This document shows positions 8,735 through 17,876 of a DNA stretch of 40,393 nucleotides, in pieces. Source of the DNA: Oceanibaculum pacificum (GTDB taxonomy: Bacteria; Pseudomonadota; Alphaproteobacteria; Oceanibaculales; Oceanibaculaceae); contig NZ_LPXN01000106.1 in the NCBI RefSeq assembly GCF_001618175.1, positions 1-40,393 on the forward strand. Reading direction: 5' to 3'. Below the pieces are notes generated by a model. It did no database searches, had not been told where the DNA came from, and saw only the letters and a program-made list of their open reading frames with translations. Numbering within the stretch: the first letter of the stretch is position 1; each line of letters starts with the position of its first letter. The position numbers and the translations under genes are program-made.

Positions 8735-10359
8735 CCGCTCCCCTGCTCGCGGTCGAGAATCTGTCGGTGCGCTTCACCGCCCGCAACCGGGTGGTGGAGG
8801 CGGTGAAGCATGTCTCCTTCACCGTCGCCAAGGGCGAGACGGTGGCGCTGGTCGGCGAATCGGGGTCCGGCAAGTCGGTCTCGGCGCTGTCGATCCTCCA
8901 GCTTCTCCCCTACCCGGCGGCGCAGCACCCCAGCGGATCGATCCGCTATCGCGACATGGAGATGATGGGCCAGGACCAGCGCGCCCTGCGCAAGGTGCGC
9001 GGCAACGAAATCTCGATGATCTTCCAGGAGCCGATGACCAGCCTGAATCCGCTGCATATCGTGGAGCGGCAGATCGGCGAAATCCTGGCCGTCCATCGCG
9101 GCCTGGGCAAGGAGGCGGCGCGCGCGCGGACCATCGAGTTGCTGGAGCAGGTCGGCCTCGACAATGTGGAGCAGCGGCTGGGCAGCTACCCGCACCAGCT
9201 TTCCGGCGGGCAGCGCCAGCGCGTGATGATCGCCATGGCGCTGGCCTGCCGACCGAAGCTGCTGATCGCCGACGAGCCGACCACCGCCCTCGACGTCACC
9301 ATCCAGGCGCAAATCCTGCTGAAGCTGCGCGAGCTGAAGCGCGACACGGGCATGTCGATGCTGTTCATCACGCACGATCTGGGCATCGTGCGCAAGATGG
9401 CCGACCGGGTCTATGTGATGACCCAGGGCGAGGTTGTGGAGCATGGTCCGGTCGCTGAGATTTTCGCCAACCCGCAGCATCCCTACACCCAGCGCCTGCT
9501 GGCCGCCGAGCCGAAGGGCAGGCCCGCCCCGGTGCCGGCCGCGGCGTCGGAGATGCTGGCCGGCGAGGGGGTGAAGGTCTGGTTTCCGGTCAAGCGCGGT
9601 GTGCTGCGCCGCACCGTCGGCCATGTGAAGGCGGTGGACGGCGTGGATCTGGCGATCCGCGAGGGCGAGACGGTGGGCGTGGTCGGCGAGAGCGGCTCCG
9701 GCAAGACCACGCTGGGGCTGGCCCTGCTGCGGCTGGAGCGCGCCGAGGGCGTCATCCGCTTCGACGGCGCTGAAATATCCGCGCTGAGCACCGGCCAGCT
9801 GCGCCCGCTGCGCCGGGAAATGCAGATCGTCTTCCAGGACCCCTTCTCCTCGCTCAGCCCGCGCCTGTCGGTGGCGGATATCGTCGGCGAGGGGCTGGCG
9901 GTGCATCGGCTGGCGCAAACCAAGGCCGAGCGCGACCGGATGATCGATGCGGTGCTGGAGGAGGTCGGCATCGACCCCGCCATGCGCTTTCGCTACCCGC
10001 ACGAATTTTCCGGCGGGCAGCGCCAGCGCGTCGCCATCGCCCGCGCCATGGTGCTGAAGCCGCGCCTGGTGGTGCTGGACGAGCCGACCAGCGCGCTGGA
10101 TATGAGCGTGCAGGCGCAGATCGTCGAGCTGCTGCGCGACCTGCAGGCCCGGCACGGCCTGGCTTACATGTTCATCAGCCACGATCTGAAAGTGGTGCGC
10201 GCGCTGGCCCATCAGGTCATCGTGCTGCGCCAGGGCAAGGTGGTCGAGCAAGGCCCGGCCGATGCGATTTTCGACCGGCCCGCCGACCCCTACACGAAAG
10301 CGCTGATGAAGGCGGCCTTCGATCTGGAAGCGGTGGAGGATGGCGTGGTAAAGACCTGA
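8731..10359 (+). CDS. yejF: Dual ABC transporter ATPase, YejF-like
   Basis: It powers the YejABEF importer. The 542-residue protein carries two nucleotide-binding domains in one chain. The first has Walker A GESGSGKS at 42-49 and signature LSGGQRQRV near 157. The second has Walker A GESGSGKT from about 319 and its own FSGGQRQRV signature and DEPTSALD Walker B. The open frame continues upstream through yejE, but that is shadow sequence; ATG 8731 overlaps the yejE stop and begins the domain properly ([11 protein letters not shown]). It closes the four-gene operon. Confidence 0.95.
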   Translation: MTAPLLAVENLSVRFTARNRVVEAVKHVSFTVAKGETVALVGESGSGKSVSALSILQLLPYPAAQHPSGSIRYRDMEMMGQDQRALRKVRGNEISMIFQEPMTSLNPLHIVERQIGEILAVHRGLGKEAARARTIELLEQVGLDNVEQRLGSYPHQLSGGQRQRVMIAMALACRPKLLIADEPTTALDVTIQAQILLKLRELKRDTGMSMLFITHDLGIVRKMADRVYVMTQGEVVEHGPVAEIFANPQHPYTQRLLAAEPKGRPAPVPAAASEMLAGEGVKVWFPVKRGVLRRTVGHVKAVDGVDLAIREGETVGVVGESGSGKTTLGLALLRLERAEGVIRFDGAEISALSTGQLRPLRREMQIVFQDPFSSLSPRLSVADIVGEGLAVHRLAQTKAERDRMIDAVLEEVGIDPAMRFRYPHEFSGGQRQRVAIARAMVLKPRLVVLDEPTSALDMSVQAQIVELLRDLQARHGLAYMFISHDLKVVRALAHQVIVLRQGKVVEQGPADAIFDRPADPYTKALMKAAFDLEAVEDGVVKT

Positions 10360-10400
10360 CAGCAGGTCTTACAACTATCCGCCGTCAATAAGGGGTTTCC

Positions 10401-11330
10401 ATGGCCGTTCTGTTCAAATCCAATTCGGATTCCGCCGCCCGCTGGGCGCAGGAGATCAGAAAGCTGGTGCCGGACGTCGATTTCCGCATCTGGCCGGATT
10501 ATGGCGATCCCGCCGACATCAAGTTCGCGCTGGTCTGGGGCATGCCGATCGGGGAGTTTCATAAATTCCCCAATCTGCGCTGCATCGCCTCGCTGGGGGC
10601 CGGCGTCGACCATATCTTCCGCGACCCCGACCTGCCCGAGGGCGTGGCGATCACCCGCCTGGTCGATCCCTGGATGGCCGAGGCGATGAGCGAGTATGTG
10701 CTGTTGCAGGTGCTGCGCTTCCACCGCCAGGGCGATACCTATGCCCGGTTCCAGGCCGAGAAGCATTGGGAGACCCTGCCCTTCCCGGATACTGCGCAGC
10801 GCCGGGTCGGCATTCTGGGTCTGGGCGTGCTGGGCGAGGATGCGGCGGTGAAGCTGGCCCGCCACGGCTTCCCCACCGCCGGCTGGAGCCGCCGGGCGAA
10901 GCAGATCGACGGCGTCGAATGCTTCCACGGGGCCGAGGGGCTGAAACCGTTCCTGAACCGTACCGATATCCTGTGCTGCCTGCTGCCGCTGACGCCGGAA
11001 ACCGAGGACATCATCGACGCCAAGCTGCTGACCGAGCTGCCGAAGGGCGCCTACATCGTGAATTCGGCGCGCGGCCGCCATGTCGTCGACGAGGATCTGA
11101 TCGCCGCAATGGATGCCGGCCATATCGCCGGCGCGGCGCTCGACGTGTTCCGACAGGAGCCGCTGCCGGCCGAGCATCCCTACTGGACCCACCCGAAGGT
11201 GCTGCTGACCCCGCATGCCGCGGCCCTGACCAACCCGCGCACGGCGGGCCAGCAGGTGGCGGAGAATATCCGCCGCGTGCTCGCAGGCGAAGCGCCGCTG
11301 CATCAGGTCGACCGCGCCGCCGGCTATTGA
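10401..11330 (+). CDS. ghrA: Glyoxylate/hydroxypyruvate reductase A-like D-2-hydroxyacid dehydrogenase
   Basis: It probably reduces glyoxylate and hydroxypyruvate with NAD(P)H in the cytosol. The 309-residue protein shows the Rossmann motif ILGLGVLGEDAA near residues 136-147, the NSARGRHVVDE segment with the conserved arginine, and the TPHAAALT segment near the C-terminus, where GhrA members place the catalytic histidine. AAGGGG precedes ATG 10401. It sits 41 bp after yejF on the same strand and may be read through from that operon, though no functional link is evident. Other 2-hydroxyacid dehydrogenase substrates remain possible. Confidence 0.9.
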   Translation: MAVLFKSNSDSAARWAQEIRKLVPDVDFRIWPDYGDPADIKFALVWGMPIGEFHKFPNLRCIASLGAGVDHIFRDPDLPEGVAITRLVDPWMAEAMSEYVLLQVLRFHRQGDTYARFQAEKHWETLPFPDTAQRRVGILGLGVLGEDAAVKLARHGFPTAGWSRRAKQIDGVECFHGAEGLKPFLNRTDILCCLLPLTPETEDIIDAKLLTELPKGAYIVNSARGRHVVDEDLIAAMDAGHIAGAALDVFRQEPLPAEHPYWTHPKVLLTPHAAALTNPRTAGQQVAENIRRVLAGEAPLHQVDRAAGY

Positions 11331-11340
11331 GGAAGGCGGC

Positions 11341-12246
11341 CTACGGGCTGGGGTGCAAATCCATATGGTTGCGATGGGAGGCGGCCGCCGTCTCCTTCGC
11401 CACCCGGTTCAGCCGGCGGGCGGCGTTGAATTCCGCCCCCACGATCAGCGCCGCGGCCGAGAGATAGAAGAACAGCAGCGTGATGACGATGCCGCCCAGG
11501 CTACCATAGACCACGGTGAACCGCCCGAAGCTGCGCAGATACCAGGAAAAGACCACCAGGATCGCCAGCCAGGTCACGCCACTTAGAATCGCTCCCGGAA
11601 CGACATCGCGAAAGTGCTGGCGCACATTCGGCAGCCAGCGATAGAGCAGCGCGATCCCGATCCAGACGATCAGGATCGACAGGGCGATCTGCACCGCGTT
11701 CACGATCCACACCGTCGCCGCCGCGATGCCCAGCCAGCGCGCCAGCGGCTCCCACAGAAGCGGCAGGAAGACGAAGGACGTCATCACGAACAGCACCGCG
11801 ACCGAGGAGATCAGCACGATCGCCGTGCCCTGCAACCGGCGCATCAGGAAATGCCGGTTGGTCTCCACATCGTAGGCGGCGTTCAGCGCGTCGCGCAGCG
11901 CCTCGACGCCGGAGCTGGCGGCCCACAGGGTCATCAGCATGGAGAAGGTCAGCACCCCGCCCTCGCCGGTGGTCAGTACCTGCTGGATCGCCGGGCGAAG
12001 CGTGTCGGCAACCTCCGGCGGCACGCTCTGCAACGCGAAATCGACGAAATCGCGCGCCGTCTGGGTTTCGCCCAGCGTCGCCGCCACCGCGGTCAGGAAA
12101 ATCAGGAACGGAAACAGCGCGAACAGGCTGCTGAAGGAGATCGCCCCCGCCCGCGTCATCCCCTCATGCTGGACGAAGCGGATCGCCGTGGTGGCGATCA
12201 GATTGTAGCAGCCGCCGACGATGCCCCAGAGCTTGCCGGAGGCCAT
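11341..12246 (-). CDS. YihY/BrkB family inner-membrane protein
   Basis: This 301-residue polytopic membrane protein belongs to a widespread family (formerly mis-called ribonuclease BN) whose biochemical role is not settled. About six membrane segments are visible. The family's early block GAISFSSLFALFPFLIFL lies near residues 32-49, and the late VYGSLGGIVITLLFFYLSA block near 245-263. The C-terminus is a short charged tail. The frame runs further upstream as a proline/arginine-rich shadow of the preceding gene, so ATG 12246 is taken as the start. It begins one base after the MarR-like gene's stop, so the pair forms an operon. Confidence 0.9.
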   Translation of the reverse strand: MASGKLWGIVGGCYNLIATTAIRFVQHEGMTRAGAISFSSLFALFPFLIFLTAVAATLGETQTARDFVDFALQSVPPEVADTLRPAIQQVLTTGEGGVLTFSMLMTLWAASSGVEALRDALNAAYDVETNRHFLMRRLQGTAIVLISSVAVLFVMTSFVFLPLLWEPLARWLGIAAATVWIVNAVQIALSILIVWIGIALLYRWLPNVRQHFRDVVPGAILSGVTWLAILVVFSWYLRSFGRFTVVYGSLGGIVITLLFFYLSAAALIVGAEFNAARRLNRVAKETAAASHRNHMDLHPSP

Positions 12247-12247
12247 C

Positions 12248-12673
12248 CTACGCGACCGCCTGCGGCGTGGCGCCGGGGGCCTGGCCGGGGGTCGGCTGCG
12301 GCGTGTTTTGCGCCCCGGCGGCATCGATGACCAACACCGCGAAATCCGACAGGAAGACCGACCCCTTCACCGTGCGCTGCACCAGAACGCTGCGCCGGTC
12401 GGCATCGTCCACCTTGCGTTTCAGCATGCCCAGCTCGCCCAGCCGGTCGAGCGCGCGGGTGATCGCCGGCTTGGAGATGTTGAGCGTCTGGGCCAATCCG
12501 CGCACCGTGTGCGGCGGCGGCGTCAGATACACCGTGAGCAACACCGCCATCTGCCGGGCCGACAGATCGGGCGCATCGGCCCGCACGCCGTTCACCAGCG
12601 CAATCCGCCACAGATCGAGTGCCTGGTTCTGAGTCAGCATCGCCATTGCCAAGACCGCCAGCATGCTTTGCAT
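12248..12673 (-). CDS. MarR-family winged-helix transcriptional regulator
   Basis: This is a probable DNA-binding repressor of 141 residues. The central region reads as a MarR winged helix: LSARQMAVLLTVYL, then TVRGLAQTLNISKPAITRAL as the helix-turn-helix, then a wing with DDADRRSVLVQRT (the family's D-x-R-x-hydrophobic pattern). The C-terminal end is proline/alanine-rich and probably disordered. ATG 12673 is preceded by GGAG at good spacing; a TTG at 12697 is less likely. A perfect 6-bp-arm inverted repeat at 12705-12719 lies just upstream, suggesting autoregulation of this gene and the BrkB-like gene behind it. The ligand is unknown. Confidence 0.87.
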   Translation of the reverse strand: MQSMLAVLAMAMLTQNQALDLWRIALVNGVRADAPDLSARQMAVLLTVYLTPPPHTVRGLAQTLNISKPAITRALDRLGELGMLKRKVDDADRRSVLVQRTVKGSVFLSDFAVLVIDAAGAQNTPQPTPGQAPGATPQAVA

Positions 12674-12704
12674 GGAAACTCCGTAACGCAGCGGCAACCG
12701 CAGC

Positions 12705-12719
12705 TCGTTACGATAACGA
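12705..12719. promoter_or_regulatory. Inverted repeat TCGTTA-CGA-TAACGA, candidate MarR operator
   Basis: Two perfect 6-bp arms flank a 3-bp centre, 32 bp upstream of the chosen start of the MarR-like gene. Size and position fit a MarR-dimer operator. Binding is inferred, not shown. Confidence 0.5.
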
Positions 12720-12816
12720 ACTGAATGGTACAGCCGATGAGTGGTTCCGCAAAGAATAATCCGACGAACGCGCGGTTTTGTTCCCAGGCAAATGAACGGG
12801 AGGCCGCCTTAAGCCC

Positions 12817-14202
12817 TCAAGCGTACTGGCCCTTCAGATAGGCGAACACCGCGCGGATCGCCTGCGCCTCGCCGCCCTCGGGCCGGCCGGGGCGGTCGCT
12901 GGGGTTCCAGGAATAGACGTCGAAATGCGCCCATCGGGTCGTGTCGGAAACGAAATTCTGCAGGAACAGCGCCGCCGTGACGGACCCGGCGAAACCGCCG
13001 CTGCCGGTCGATGAGGTGTCGGCGATCTTCGCCTTCAGCATGCGCTTATAGGGCTGGTAGAGCGGCAGCCGCCAGCAGGGATCGCCCTCCGCCTCGCCGG
13101 CCGCCAGAATATCGGCGGCAAGCCGGTCGTCATTGCTGAACAGCGCCGGCAGGTCGGGGCCCAGCGCCACGCGGGCCGCCCCGGTGAGGGTGGCGAAATC
13201 CAGCAGCAGCTCCGGCTTCTCGGAATCCGCCTCGACCAGCGCGTCGGCCAGGATCAGCCGGCCTTCGGCGTCGGTGTTGCCGACCTCGACGGTCAGCCCG
13301 TTGCGCATGCGGATGATATCCATCGGATGGAAGGCATTGCCGGAGACGGCGTTCTCCACCGCCGGGATCAGCACGCGCAGCCGCACTTTCAGCCCGGCCT
13401 CCATGATCATCCGCGCCAGGCCCAGCGTCTGGGCCGCGCCGCCCATATCCTTCTTCATCAGCAGCATGCCGCCGGAGGGCTTCAAATCCAGCCCGCCAGT
13501 ATCGAAGCACACGCCCTTGCCGACCAGCGTGACCTTGGGATGCTTCTTGTCGCCCCAGGTGAAGTCGATCAGGCGCGGGGCCTGGGCCGCCGCCCGGCCG
13601 ACGGTATGGATGCCGGGATAATTCTGCTTCAGCAGATCGTCGCCGACGATCACTTTGGCCTTGCTCTTGGCCGCCTTGGCAAGGCCGGCCGCGGCATCGG
13701 CCAGCTCGGCCGGGCCCAGATCGCCGGCCGGGGTGTTGATCAGATCGCGGACCATGGCGATGGCGGCGGCCATGCTCTCCACCTCCGCCTTATCCGCGCC
13801 GGCGGGCCAGACCAGCGTGGGCCGGACGCGCTCATCCTTGCGGTAGCGGGTGAAGCGGTAGCAACCCAGCGCCCAGCCCAGCGCCACGCGATTGGCCTCC
13901 GACGGCGTGAACGCCGCCTCCAGCCGGTAACGCCCGGCCGGCAGCCGGTCCGGCAGGCCGGCGACGGACCATACGCCCCAATCCGCCTCCACGCCGATCA
14001 GCACTTGCGGGGCCGCGTCGTCTTTCCCATCTGTCGGCAGGAAGCAAATTTCCCCGGCCTCGCCCTTGAAGCCGGTCGCCGCCACCCAGGCCCGCCGTCC
14101 GGCGGGCTGCTCCGCCAACCATTGCGTCAGGTCGCGTTGCCGTACCGGAATAAGGGTGACGGTGCCGGCATTGGCGCGGTTGGCGAAAGCGGATTGGGAC
14201 AC
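12817..14202 (-). CDS. Leucyl aminopeptidase family protein (peptidase M17)
   Basis: This cytosolic dizinc or manganese aminopeptidase removes N-terminal residues from peptides, fitting a role downstream of peptide import. The 461-residue protein has a poorly conserved N-terminal domain and a catalytic C-terminal domain. Metal-binding features include VGKGVCFDTGG, KKDMGGAA and the M17 signature NTDAEGRL starting at N309. GTG 14202 is chosen: TTTAGGAG lies 9 bp upstream, and sequence before it (to 14292) is not conserved-looking. It is a stand-alone gene divergent from the glutathione transferase. It resembles the alphaproteobacterial PepB/LAP subgroup more than classical PepA. Confidence 0.93.
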   Translation of the reverse strand: MSQSAFANRANAGTVTLIPVRQRDLTQWLAEQPAGRRAWVAATGFKGEAGEICFLPTDGKDDAAPQVLIGVEADWGVWSVAGLPDRLPAGRYRLEAAFTPSEANRVALGWALGCYRFTRYRKDERVRPTLVWPAGADKAEVESMAAAIAMVRDLINTPAGDLGPAELADAAAGLAKAAKSKAKVIVGDDLLKQNYPGIHTVGRAAAQAPRLIDFTWGDKKHPKVTLVGKGVCFDTGGLDLKPSGGMLLMKKDMGGAAQTLGLARMIMEAGLKVRLRVLIPAVENAVSGNAFHPMDIIRMRNGLTVEVGNTDAEGRLILADALVEADSEKPELLLDFATLTGAARVALGPDLPALFSNDDRLAADILAAGEAEGDPCWRLPLYQPYKRMLKAKIADTSSTGSGGFAGSVTAALFLQNFVSDTTRWAHFDVYSWNPSDRPGRPEGGEAQAIRAVFAYLKGQYA

Positions 14203-14375
14203 GGCGGCGGCTCCTAAAGGGCAGCGGGGACAGTGATATCGGCCGAAGGATGGCCCGGTTTGCCGGGCCTGCAAAGCCCGTTTCACGCGCAAGGTTGCGC
14301 CAACGGGCGGATGCGGGCAGGTTTGCGGGGCTCTGCCGAAGCTGAGGCCGACAGGTTTAGTGGGGGAGATAAAAA

Positions 14376-15050
14376 ATGAGCGTTTCAGACGAAGCCGACA
14401 GCGCCATCACGCTCGTCATCGGCAACAAGAATTATTCCTCCTGGTCGCTGCGCGCCTGGCTGGCGCTGAAGATGACCGGCGAGGATTTCACCGAGGAGCT
14501 GATCCCGCTCGGTCAGGGCAATTCGCGCGAGCAGATTCTGCGTCACGCGCCGTCCGGCCAGGTGCCGGTGCTGAAACAGGGCGGCCTGGTGATCTGGGAC
14601 AGCCTGGCGATCTGCGAATATCTGGCCGAAACCTATCCCGACGCCACCTTGTGGCCGGCCGACCCGGCGGCCCGAGCAGTCGCCCGCGCGGTCTCCGCCG
14701 AGATGCATAGCGGGTTTGCCAAGCTGCGCCAGAACATGCCGATGGATGCGCGCGAGAGCCTGCCGGGCAAGGGCATGGCGACGGGCGTGCAGGATGATAT
14801 CAACCGCATCACCGCGATCTGGCGCGATTGCCGCCGGCGTTTCGGCGGCGACAACGGCTTCCTGTTCGGCCACTTCACCATTGCCGATGCGATGTTCGCG
14901 CCCGTCGTGCTGCGCTTCAACACCTACAAGCCGGAGATCGGCGACGACGCGCTGGCCTATTGCGCCACGATCCTCAGCCTGCCCGAGGTCGAGGCCTGGG
15001 TCGCCGCCGCCAGCAAGGAACCCTGGATAATCGAGCAGGAAGTGGCGTAG
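14376..15050 (+). CDS. Glutathione S-transferase family protein
   Basis: This cytosolic protein of 224 residues probably conjugates or reduces substrates with glutathione. The N-terminal thioredoxin-like domain contains GNKNYSSWSLRAWLALK (residues about 16-32), where a Ser rather than Tyr or Cys is the likely catalytic residue. GQVPVL supplies the conserved cis-proline and WDSLAICEYLAE the glutathione-contacting Ser. The C-terminal helical domain has the N-capping segment FTIADAMFAPV. A GGGGGAG Shine-Dalgarno precedes ATG 14376. The substrate is unknown. The gene is convergent with the TAXI-type binding protein. Confidence 0.92.
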   Translation: MSVSDEADSAITLVIGNKNYSSWSLRAWLALKMTGEDFTEELIPLGQGNSREQILRHAPSGQVPVLKQGGLVIWDSLAICEYLAETYPDATLWPADPAARAVARAVSAEMHSGFAKLRQNMPMDARESLPGKGMATGVQDDINRITAIWRDCRRRFGGDNGFLFGHFTIADAMFAPVVLRFNTYKPEIGDDALAYCATILSLPEVEAWVAAASKEPWIIEQEVA

Positions 15051-15051
15051 C

Positions 15052-15077
15052 GCCCGCCCCGGAAATCTCCGGGCGGG
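15052..15077. terminator. Bidirectional hairpin between convergent genes
   Basis: CCCGCCCCGGA at 15053-15063 pairs with TCCGGGCGGG at 15068-15077, with a 4-nt loop and one bulged C. It fills the whole gap between the GST stop and the stop of the TAXI-type gene. No T-tract follows on either strand, so termination strength is uncertain. Confidence 0.6.
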
Positions 15078-15078
15078 A

Positions 15079-16194
15079 TCAGTTCGTCTTGCCCGCCGCC
15101 GGCAGGCGGGCGGGCTGCTTGCCGACTTCCTCGTAATAACGCATCGCGCCGGGATGCAGCGGGATGGCAACCCCGTCCAGCGCCGTTTCCAGCTGGATCT
15201 GCCGGGCCAGCGGGTGGCCGCGCTCCAGCGCCGGGCGGGCGGCTTCGTGCCACAGCGCCCGGGTCATCTGATAGACCAGCTCCTCCTCCACTTCGGAGGA
15301 AACCACCCACAGCGCGCCGACCGTCAGGGTCGGGGTTTCCGGCAGGCCATCATAGGTATCAGCCGGGATGGCGCCCGCCGTGAAGAATGGATAGGCGGCC
15401 GTCACCTTCTCCGCCGGCGCGCCTTCGATCGGGATCAACCGCACCGGCTGGCGGCGGGCCAGCTCCGTGATCGCCGCCGTGGGCGGGCCGGCGATGAAGA
15501 ACAGCGCGTCGATCTCGCCGGCCGCCAGCTTGTCGATGGAAGGGCCGGGCTGCGCATAGACCGGTTTGATCGCCTTCTCGCCAAGACCATAGGCCTTCAG
15601 CAATATCTGCGCATCGACCATGGTGCCGGAGCCCTTGTCGCCCAGCGACACGCTGCGACCCTTCAAATCCTTCACCGTTTTCATCGGGGCGTCGGCGCGC
15701 ACGACAAGATGGATCGCCTCGCGATACAGCGCCGCGATGGCGCGCAGTTTGCCGCCCTCCTTCTTACCCTTAAAGGAATCGCTGCCGTGAAAGGCGGAAT
15801 AGGCGATGTCGGCCTGCACCAGGGCGGATTCGATCTCGCCACGGCCGATGGCCTCTATGTTCTCGACCGAGCCGCTGGTGGTCTTCGCCGCCGCAATCAG
15901 GCCGGGCACGCCGCAGCTGCCGCCCCGGTCGCAGGGCCGCGAGCCTTGCGGGTTGCTGATGATCGAGGCGATCATCGTGCCGATCGGAAAATAAGTGCCG
16001 CTGGTGGAGCCGGTGGCGATGCGCAGGAACTTCACGCCCGACCCTTGGGCGAGCTGCTGGGCCGACGCCGCGCTGGCGACGGACCCGGCGATCAGCGCCA
16101 TCGCACCGGCCAGCCAGGCGCGCCGCATCCAGGCCCATCGGCGCCGCGTCGCGCGGGTGCCGGAATCCTGAATCGTCGCTCTGTGCCGCTGCAT
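15079..16194 (-). CDS. TAXI-family TRAP transporter solute-binding protein (orphan)
   Basis: This is a periplasmic ligand-binding protein of 371 residues. The N-terminus is basic (RATRRRWAWMRRAW) followed by a hydrophobic stretch ending ASAASAQQ, an export signal; the twin arginines raise a possible Tat route but the motif is imperfect. The TAXI signature region LRIATGSTSGTYFPIGTMIA follows near residues 57-76, then GRSVSLGDKGSGTMVDAQ. ATG 16194 is preceded by GGAG at 9 bp; a TTG at 16209 would add five residues. No TRAP permease gene (DctM- or DctQ-like) lies anywhere in this window, so its membrane partner must be elsewhere or absent. Confidence 0.9.
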   Translation of the reverse strand: MQRHRATIQDSGTRATRRRWAWMRRAWLAGAMALIAGSVASAASAQQLAQGSGVKFLRIATGSTSGTYFPIGTMIASIISNPQGSRPCDRGGSCGVPGLIAAAKTTSGSVENIEAIGRGEIESALVQADIAYSAFHGSDSFKGKKEGGKLRAIAALYREAIHLVVRADAPMKTVKDLKGRSVSLGDKGSGTMVDAQILLKAYGLGEKAIKPVYAQPGPSIDKLAAGEIDALFFIAGPPTAAITELARRQPVRLIPIEGAPAEKVTAAYPFFTAGAIPADTYDGLPETPTLTVGALWVVSSEVEEELVYQMTRALWHEAARPALERGHPLARQIQLETALDGVAIPLHPGAMRYYEEVGKQPARLPAAGKTN

Positions 16195-16415
16195 GGCGGG
16201 CGTCTCCAATAGCTCGCCCCATTCCGGCCCGAAGACCGCTCGAAAACCGCCGCCCCCTGTCTCTCCGTTAAGCTATGGCGGTTGCCCAGGAGAGCAAGGA
16301 TAGAGCGGCGTCCGGTAAGAAACCCTTAAGATGAAGCCTCATAATGACGGAACGCCGGAACCGCGCGGCCGTTGCGATCCGCGGCAAACTGTCGCGGCCC
16401 GCCACCGCCTGACCG

Positions 16416-17738
16416 CTAGGCCAGATCGCGGCCGATGCGCGGATAATAGGCCGCCAGCGTCGCCCCGCGCGCCACCATGAACAGCATGAAGGCGCTCCAC
16501 AGGCCGGCATTGCCCCAATGCGGGATCAAAAGCTCCCCCGCCGCGACGCACAGCGCCAGGCAGAGGATCATCGCGTTGCGCACCTCCACCGTCCGCGTCG
16601 CGCCCAGGAAGACGCCGTCATAGGTGTAGCCCCAGACCGAGACCAGGGGCGAGGCGATCGCCCAGGGCAGCAGCGCATAGGCGGTGGCCCGCACCGCCTC
16701 GATGCCGGTCAGCAGGCGGATCAGCGCTGGGCCGCCGGCGACCCAGAACAAGGAGAACAGCACGGCGAAGATCAGCGCCCACAGGAAGGAGGCGCGCACC
16801 GCCGCGCGCAGCACCCGGCGGTCGCGCTGGCCGACGGCGCGGCCAACCAGCACCTCGGCGGCATGGGCGAAGCCGTCCAGCGCATAGGCCATGATCGACT
16901 GGAATTGCAACAGGACCGCATTGGCGGCCAGCGTGACGTCGCCCATCGCCGCCCCCTTGGCGGTGACATAGCCGAAGGCGGTGAGCAGGCACAGCGTGCG
17001 GATGAAAATGTCGCGGTTCACCACGATCATCTTGCGCAGCGCGGCGGCGTCCAGGATGCGCGCCCGGCGGAAATCGCCGCCCATCTCCGCCAGCAGCCGC
17101 CGGGCGATCAACAGCCCCAGCGCCAGGCCGGCATATTCGGCGATCACGCTGGCGACGGCCACGCCCTCCACCCCCCAGCCCCAGCCCAGGACGAACAGCA
17201 GGTCGAGCGCGAGGTTGACCAGGTTCATCGCCAGCTGCATCAGCAGCGTGACCTTGGCCTTCTGCAAGGCCAGGAACCAGCCGATCAGCGCGAATTTCGC
17301 CAGCGCCGCCGGGGCCGACCAGATGCGGATCAGGAAATAATCCCCCGCCTCGGCGGCGACCGCCGGACTGCCGCCGATGGCCCAGAGCGCGAATTCCAGG
17401 ATCGGCTTTTGCAGCAGGATGGCGATCAGCCCCAGCGCGCCGGCCATCAGCATGGCGCGGGCCAGGGTGGAGCGCACCTCCTCCAGATCGCCCGCCCCCG
17501 CCGCCTGGGCGGCGAGGCCGGTGGTGCCCATGCGCAGGAAGCCGAAGCTCCAGAACAGGTAATTGAAGATCAGCGCGCCGACCGCGACCGCGCCGATATG
17601 ATGCGGCTCCGGCAGATGGCCGACCACGGCGGTATCCACCACGCCGATCAGCGGCACCGTGATGTTGGACAGGATGATCGGCCCGGCCAGCAGCCAGACG
17701 CGGCGGTTCCACTCGGAGGAGATTGGCGGGGCGGGCAT
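16416..17738 (-). CDS. MATE family efflux transporter, DinF type
   Basis: This multidrug and toxic-compound extrusion pump, coupled to Na+ or H+, has 440 residues and about twelve membrane helices. The first helix region reads VWLLAGPIILSNITVPL, followed by GVVDTAVVGHL, characteristic of the DinF branch. The open frame extends to 17816 but ATG 17738 (MPAPPISSEWNRRVW) matches the family start. The gene diverges from trkH with a 138-bp gap between them. The natural substrate cannot be told from sequence. Confidence 0.92.
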   Translation of the reverse strand: MPAPPISSEWNRRVWLLAGPIILSNITVPLIGVVDTAVVGHLPEPHHIGAVAVGALIFNYLFWSFGFLRMGTTGLAAQAAGAGDLEEVRSTLARAMLMAGALGLIAILLQKPILEFALWAIGGSPAVAAEAGDYFLIRIWSAPAALAKFALIGWFLALQKAKVTLLMQLAMNLVNLALDLLFVLGWGWGVEGVAVASVIAEYAGLALGLLIARRLLAEMGGDFRRARILDAAALRKMIVVNRDIFIRTLCLLTAFGYVTAKGAAMGDVTLAANAVLLQFQSIMAYALDGFAHAAEVLVGRAVGQRDRRVLRAAVRASFLWALIFAVLFSLFWVAGGPALIRLLTGIEAVRATAYALLPWAIASPLVSVWGYTYDGVFLGATRTVEVRNAMILCLALCVAAGELLIPHWGNAGLWSAFMLFMVARGATLAAYYPRIGRDLA

Positions 17739-17876
17739 GATCCGGTGCTGGCGACGGGCTTGGCTTGCGGGAGACGGACAGTAGCGCCGGAATCCCGGGA
17801 CCGGAAGAGCACGCATCGCGCTTGCAACCTGGACGCTTATGACTAATGGTGGGCTGGCTTTGATCGCAACAGCGGA

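Noticed and set aside
4570-10251. Long minus-strand open frames opposite the yejABEF operon (4570-6537, 6440-8461, 8404-10251)
   Set aside because: They are antisense shadows of the four transporter genes; the composition is low-complexity and no start signals fit.
12247-12324. N-terminal extension of the BrkB-like protein
   Set aside because: The added 26 residues are Arg/Pro-rich and are the other-frame reading of the MarR-like gene's 3' end.
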